A DNA stretch of 64,000 bases from positions 3,038,001 through 3,102,000 of the forward strand of contig NZ_CP064266.1 in assembly GCF_022811845.1 (NCBI RefSeq), in the 5' to 3' direction. This document shows positions 59,926 through 64,000 of this stretch, in pieces. Below the pieces are notes generated by a model, which was given only the letters and a program-made list of their open reading frames with translations, was not told where the DNA came from and did not search any database. Source of the stretch: Bacillus pseudomycoides. GTDB lineage: Bacteria; Bacillota; Bacilli; Bacillales; Bacillaceae_G. Positions within the stretch are counted from its first letter, which is position 1, and the number at the start of each line of letters is the position of its first letter. Made by a program: the position numbers and the translations under genes.

Positions 59926-61140
59926 TTAAGAATTTTGTATTATTTGTAATGTTTCTTTAATAAACACGGTAAATGTCGAATCAGGGAATTCTTGTATAGC
60001 ATAAAAAGCTTCTGTTGCTTCTTGAAGCGCTTTTTGCTTATTTTTGAGCTCCATATAACAAAGGGCACGGTAAGCTCCGCCGGTGATAATCCATGCTTGG
60101 TCTAGTGGATGAAACATATAATCTGGGATTGTCGCTTGTTCTAATGCTTCTAATGCCGTTTCATATTGCTTAAGACCGTATAAAGCTTTTCCTTTTTCTA
60201 GATAATAAATCCCGTCTTCTTGAAAGAGTGGTTTATCTTGAAGTTTCTCTCTAAACAAGTCTAGATGTTTAAGAGCTAATGCATATTCGTTCGTTATTGT
60301 ATTATAATAATAAGCTTTTAATATATCTATAATCGCAATAGATAAAATGTTTTCCGTGAAAACGGCAAATTGTTCAGATTTTTTTATATATTGTAGATAT
60401 TTATTTTCATCGGCTACTATTACATTTTGGTAGGAGAGAATTCGATAAAATTCATCTGTTTTATAATACACTTGGTTTTCTTTTGAGAAGGCAAGAGCTT
60501 GCAAGATAACTTTTTCACAGTCTGTATAATTACCGTATGCAAGCAAAACAATTGCCTCACACAAGAATAATTCTATTTGTATAATAAGATCCATCTCTAA
60601 TTGCTTTATTTCATACTCTTTACGAATAGAGGTAAGAAGTTCTAGGCATTCTTTATATTTTTTATGGACAAATAAGACATAACAAAGTTTTAAACTAGTT
60701 TGTGTACTCTCACGATATAAAGTATACTTTTGAAAAATTTCTACAGCTTTTTCAATATAGGAATGAATGTTGTAATCTTTCATATTAAATGCAACGCTTA
60801 TAAATTGTTTATATAAACGAGCTGTACTTAAAGTAGATGGCAGTTCTTTTTGAACAATAGGTAGTAGTGTACGATACACTTCCTCAAATTGATTATTTTT
60901 TATAGCTTGTTCCATTTTTGGAATAAGCTCTGTTACTTCTTCATTGTCTTCCTCAAGTAAAAAACTTGCTTCACATTCAAGCTTACTAGCAAGATATTGT
61001 AATGTCTTCATAGAAGGTGTTGCCTTCCCATTTTCAATTTGACTCAGCATACTTTTCGTTAGTTCTGAGCCAGCTAATTGTGTCTGAGTAAGACGCTTTT
61101 CTTTTCGTAATGCTTTAATTTTTTCACCAAGAGTAGTCAT
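59926..61140 (-). CDS. XRE-family regulator with TPR repeats (RRNPP-like)
   Basis: A 404-residue regulator. The N-terminal helix-turn-helix spans residues 4-58 (KIKALRKEKRLTQTQLAGSE, SMLSQIENGKATPS). The rest is a chain of helical TPR-like repeats (about 70-400), including YYLEKGKALYGLKQYETALE. This is the layout of peptide-sensing RRNPP regulators such as NprR and PlcR, but no signal-peptide gene is seen next to it. It is divergent from an MFS gene, with matching operators between them. GGAGCAACC precedes the ATG. Confidence 0.9.
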   Translation of the reverse strand: MTTLGEKIKALRKEKRLTQTQLAGSELTKSMLSQIENGKATPSMKTLQYLASKLECEASFLLEEDNEEVTELIPKMEQAIKNNQFEEVYRTLLPIVQKELPSTLSTARLYKQFISVAFNMKDYNIHSYIEKAVEIFQKYTLYRESTQTSLKLCYVLFVHKKYKECLELLTSIRKEYEIKQLEMDLIIQIELFLCEAIVLLAYGNYTDCEKVILQALAFSKENQVYYKTDEFYRILSYQNVIVADENKYLQYIKKSEQFAVFTENILSIAIIDILKAYYYNTITNEYALALKHLDLFREKLQDKPLFQEDGIYYLEKGKALYGLKQYETALEALEQATIPDYMFHPLDQAWIITGGAYRALCYMELKNKQKALQEATEAFYAIQEFPDSTFTVFIKETLQIIQNS

Positions 61141-61164
61141 ATGGTTGCTCCTTTATCGTAAAAA

Positions 61165-61240
61165 AAGTTAAATACAATTAAACTTTTTGTTGTCAAAATC
61201 TGAAAAATGATTATATAATAAGTTTAACACAATTTAACTT
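61165..61240. promoter_or_regulatory. divergent promoters with two matching operators
   Basis: Two 21-base sites at 61165-61185 and 61220-61240 are inverted copies of each other (AAGTTAAAT...TTAAACTT), with centres 55 bp apart. The plus promoter has TTGTCA (61190-61195), an 18-bp spacer and TATAAT (61214-61219), so the second site overlaps its start point. The minus promoter has TTGACA, using nearly the same bases on the other strand. The XRE regulator probably controls both genes. Confidence 0.75.
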
Positions 61241-61259
61241 TTAAGGGGAGAGTGACGTA

Positions 61260-62534
61260 ATGGGGGATGTAAGTATAAATCAAAATGATCCCAGAATCAA
61301 AATTGCAACGAGAAATATCATTTTGATGATGATTGGAAAAATGACTTCTTTATTAGGTGCAGGGATTTATACGTTTGCAATGGGGTTATATGTTTTAAAA
61401 ACGACGGGATCAGGAGTTGGATTTGCAACGACACTGATTTGCGGTTCTATACCAAGGGTCGTATGTGGACCAATTGCTGGGGCAATAGCGGATCGTGTAA
61501 ATCGACGATGGCTTATTATTGGCACGGACTTATTAAGTAGTTTAACAATGATTACCATGTTTATTCTTTCTACTATATTTGGGCCATCACTTCTATTTAT
61601 TTATATTTCGGCAGCACTATTATCAATTTGTGCAAGTTTCTATTCTGTTTCATTCACTTCTTCCATTCCAAATCTAGTGGATGTGGAGCGGATTCAAAAA
61701 GCGAGTGCTTTAAATCAGACAGCAGATTCATTATCAAGAATTTTGGCACCGATAATTGGTGGGATAATATTTGGGTTATTTTCAATTACATCCTTTTTTC
61801 TCTTAAATGGTGTTACATTTTTCTTAGCTGTTATTGTACAATTATTTATCGTATTTGATTTGTATAAAAAAGAAGTAGAGCAAGATAAGGCGCATGTTTT
61901 AACAAGTATAAAAGAGGGGTTTCTATATGTGAAACAACAACATGAAATATATGGACTCATGAAAATTGCGCTTTGGGTAAACTTTTTTTCTAGTGCACTT
62001 TTTGTTGCACTTCCATATATTATTGTGCAAAGCTTACATTTAACTTCTAAGCAACTTGGCACTGTAGAAGGTATGTTAGCTGTTGGAATGCTAATTGGAG
62101 CGATTGTTTTATCTGTTCGTAAGGAAATGAATAACCCGTTTCGATCTATTTATATTAGCTTGTTTTTATTTGCAAGTTTAAGTTTATTTACCGTCTTTCC
62201 ATTAATTGTTACGATTCCAAAGATAGCAAGTTTTATTTATTATATTGTTTTTATGCTTCTTAGCGGCATTTCAATGATGGCAATAAATATTCCAATGCAA
62301 GTACATATTCAAAAAACAACAGATCCAGGATATTTAGGGCGTGTTTTTGGGCTTCTTGAAACAATTGCTACAGCAATTGCTCCGCTTGGAATGATTTTAT
62401 ATGGATTTTTATTAGATATGCTTCCAACTAGTATCGTAATGTTAACATTGGGAGTAGGGCTGCTAGTAGTAGTTTTTTTAGGAATGAAACAGTCGAGAAT
62501 GAAAAAAACAAGTAGATGTGTCAGCTTAAATTAA
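61260..62534 (+). CDS. MFS transporter (macrolide-exporter-like)
   Basis: A 424-residue MFS protein with 12 helices, resembling the MefA-type branch. FATTLICGSIPRVVCGPIAG followed by AIADRVNRRWLIIGTDLLSS (about residues 55-100) holds the conserved loop 2-3 motif. MQVHIQKTTDPGYLGRVFGL near 345 is a typical block of this branch. It should export a drug or metabolite. It is divergent from the XRE-TPR gene. AAGGGGAGAG precedes the ATG. Confidence 0.9.
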   Translation: MGDVSINQNDPRIKIATRNIILMMIGKMTSLLGAGIYTFAMGLYVLKTTGSGVGFATTLICGSIPRVVCGPIAGAIADRVNRRWLIIGTDLLSSLTMITMFILSTIFGPSLLFIYISAALLSICASFYSVSFTSSIPNLVDVERIQKASALNQTADSLSRILAPIIGGIIFGLFSITSFFLLNGVTFFLAVIVQLFIVFDLYKKEVEQDKAHVLTSIKEGFLYVKQQHEIYGLMKIALWVNFFSSALFVALPYIIVQSLHLTSKQLGTVEGMLAVGMLIGAIVLSVRKEMNNPFRSIYISLFLFASLSLFTVFPLIVTIPKIASFIYYIVFMLLSGISMMAINIPMQVHIQKTTDPGYLGRVFGLLETIATAIAPLGMILYGFLLDMLPTSIVMLTLGVGLLVVVFLGMKQSRMKKTSRCVSLN

Positions 62535-62561
62535 GAATTAACTATATTTATATGTAAGCAC

Positions 62562-62602
62562 AAATCATCCAGTTATATTTACTGGATGATTTTTTCTTTT
62601 TG
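62562..62602 (+). terminator. terminator after the MFS gene
   Basis: AATCATCCAGT and ACTGGATGATT arms with a 7-base loop and a TTTTTCTTTTT tail. Confidence 0.9.
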
Positions 62603-62692
62603 AAAGTATTTTTTAGCTGTGTTACATTTAATAAAGTATGCAGGGAATGAAAGTCGATAAGATGTGTAACAAAGAAAGAGGAGAAAAGCATC

Positions 62693-63217
62693 ATGAGAAA
62701 TATAAGTTTTGTTATGCTTTGTTTGTTTTTCCTAATGGCTGGATGTAGCAGTAATTACGATATCCAAGTTGATACAGGTATGCAGGCATTAAAAGATGAG
62801 AAATATAGTGACGCAATTATGTGGTTTGAAAAAGCAGAAAAAGAAAAATCTACGAACGAAGCAAAAGCCTATAAAGAAGTTGCTAGCCTGATGGATCATG
62901 GTGCAACGGCGTTAAAAGATGGTAAATATTTAGAAGCAAAGGATGACGCGAACCAAGTATTACAAAAGAAAAAGGATGCATCCCTTGAAAAATCTGTAAA
63001 GTCAAATGCAGAAAATATGCTTCAAAAGGCAAAAGACATTGAAGAAAAAGAAAAGGAAAGAATTGCAAAGCAGAAAAAAGTGGACCAAGAAGGAATTGAT
63101 AAAGTAATTAAAGCGGTAGATAGTATTGATGAAGTAAAAGAAAAGCAGAAAAAAATCGGGGAAACATTGGATAAAGCTGAAAATGCAAAAGAAAAAATAG
63201 AAGCGAAGAAAAACTAA
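62693..63217 (+). CDS. lipoprotein with TPR-like and coiled-coil regions
   Basis: A 174-residue predicted lipoprotein. The signal reads MRNISFVMLCLFFLMAGCSS with the lipobox Cys at residue 18. GMQALKDEKYSDAIMWFEKA and DHGATALKDGKYLEAKDDAN look like two TPR-type hairpins. The rest is a Lys/Glu-rich coiled coil. It should sit on the outer face of the membrane. The function is unknown. AAAGAGGAGAAA precedes the ATG. Confidence 0.82.
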   Translation: MRNISFVMLCLFFLMAGCSSNYDIQVDTGMQALKDEKYSDAIMWFEKAEKEKSTNEAKAYKEVASLMDHGATALKDGKYLEAKDDANQVLQKKKDASLEKSVKSNAENMLQKAKDIEEKEKERIAKQKKVDQEGIDKVIKAVDSIDEVKEKQKKIGETLDKAENAKEKIEAKKN

Positions 63218-63244
63218 TAGAATAGTATTTGAAAAGGTATGTAT

Positions 63245-63281
63245 GAGGCTGTCGTTTGTTACGACAGCTTCTTCTTTTTGA
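63245..63281 (+). terminator. terminator after the lipoprotein gene
   Basis: AGGCTGTCG and CGACAGCTT arms with a TTTGTTA loop, followed by CTTCTTTTTG. The T-tract is interrupted. Confidence 0.65.
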
Positions 63282-63382
63282 ACGTTTTTTAACAAATTGA
63301 AAAATATAAAAAATGAATAGGTAATATTTGGTATGATGGAAATATTGAAAGGGTTTTCTACAAATCATAAGGGGGCTATGAA

Positions 63383-64000
63383 ATGAGAAAATTAGATGGA
63401 AAAGTTGCTTTTGTTACCGGTGCTGCGATGGGAAACGGTGCGGGAATTGCACAGGTGTTTGCTGAATTAGGAGCGAAAGTATTGCTTGTTGATATTTCAG
63501 ACAAGGTTCATGAAACGGCGAAGGAGATTGTTAGTAAAGGATTAGAAGCAGCAAGTTATGAAGTAGATGTTACTGATTTTGCAGCTGTAAAAGAAATAGT
63601 AAAAGATGCATATGAGAAATATGGAAAAATTGATATATTAGTGAATAACGCAGGCGTTATTCGACTTGCTAATTTTTTAGATATGTCAGATGAAATGCGT
63701 GATTTCCAACTTCAAGTGAATATTAACGGTGTATGGAACTTTTCTAAGGCAGTCTTGCCATATATGATTGAGAAAAATTACGGAAAAATTGTAAATATGT
63801 CTTCTGTAACAGGGACGCTAGTTGCGGATGAAGGAGAAACAGCTTATGCGACAACAAAGGCGGCTATCTGGGGATTTACAAAAGCGCTAGCACGTGAAGT
63901 AGCCAAGCATCGTATTACGGTGAATGCAATTTGTCCAGGTTATATTATGACGCCAATGGCAGAGCAAATTGCAAATGAGTCTGATCCAAATGAGCCAAAT
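63383..64000 (+). CDS. SDR-family oxidoreductase, partial at window end
   Basis: The first 206 residues of a classical short-chain dehydrogenase/reductase. FVTGAAMGNGAGIAQVF (about residues 10-26) binds NAD(P), with Asp in LLVDIS pointing to NAD. NNAG lies near 88, catalytic Ser is in VNMSSVTGTL near 138, and Tyr/Lys are in YATTKAAI near 155. ICPGYIMTPMAE follows. The overall look fits UcpA-like SDRs. The start has AAGGGGGCT upstream; the C-terminus lies beyond the window. Confidence 0.9.
   Translation, partial: MRKLDGKVAFVTGAAMGNGAGIAQVFAELGAKVLLVDISDKVHETAKEIVSKGLEAASYEVDVTDFAAVKEIVKDAYEKYGKIDILVNNAGVIRLANFLDMSDEMRDFQLQVNINGVWNFSKAVLPYMIEKNYGKIVNMSSVTGTLVADEGETAYATTKAAIWGFTKALAREVAKHRITVNAICPGYIMTPMAEQIANESDPNEPN

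Noticed and set aside
1..64000. tRNA or rRNA genes, prophage and insertion-sequence transposases
   Set aside because: None were recognised on either strand; apparent mobility at the polysaccharide locus is inferred only from synteny and remnants.

Overview
The window reads as chromosome of a low-GC Gram-positive spore former, most likely the Bacillus cereus group. It carries an SspH-type spore protein gene, a CspD-type cold-shock gene, strong GGAGG ribosome-binding sites with frequent TTG and GTG starts, an M-box and a preQ1 riboswitch, and ends of dispersed repeats like those scattered in B. cereus group genomes. All assignments rest on reading the sequence and remembered family features; no search was run.

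Region 1 (1-5.6 kb): a repeat end, a hypothetical gene, and an operon of a DUF1190-like lipoprotein, a glutathionylspermidine-synthase-like ATP-grasp enzyme and a DUF350 membrane protein. Two gene remnants follow. Then comes an M-box magnesium riboswitch with a terminator, a 34-codon ORF, and a shortened P-type ATPase that keeps only cytosolic parts. A YpcP-type 5'-3' exonuclease closes the region.

Region 2 (5.6-9.0 kb) is a graveyard: a frameshifted FbpB-like gene, an HxlR regulator tail, an acetoacetyl-CoA synthetase remnant, a frameshifted chain-length regulator (Wzz type) and a shattered tyrosine kinase (BY-kinase type).

Region 3 (9.0-25.1 kb) is a capsule or exopolysaccharide locus. It encodes an initiating sugar-phosphate transferase, a WecC-type dehydrogenase, a heparinase II/III-like protein, a CapK/PaaK-like protein, three GT4-type transferases, a flippase, a Wzy-type polymerase, a split Alg14/Alg13-like transferase and UDP-glucose dehydrogenase. 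It ends with two divergent paralogs of an unassigned lyase-like family. Two UDP-sugar dehydrogenases suggest a uronic-acid-rich polymer.

Region 4 (25.2-31.7 kb) returns to a backbone resembling the B. subtilis ypcP-ypdQ-ypdP-ypeP-ypeQ-ypzA-cspD stretch: YpdQ, a QueT transporter behind a preQ1 riboswitch, YpeP, YpeQ, a DUF2564 protein and CspD. The polysaccharide locus therefore appears to sit between ypcP and ypdQ.

Region 5 (32-64 kb) is ordinary accessory and housekeeping content: LysE-type exporter, sterol-desaturase-like protein, DUF485 plus sodium:solute symporter, class III aminotransferase, DinB, CPA2 antiporter, a MerR regulator with a MATE pump, an ArsR regulator with ABC-2 transporter genes, a secreted protein built of cell-wall-binding repeats, AlaX, TrmB with AzlCD, SspH, an XRE-TPR regulator divergent from an MFS pump, and a partial SDR gene at the right edge. 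Several genes carry single-base lesions (frameshifts in short homopolymers, nonsense codons), which may be real decay or sequencing error.
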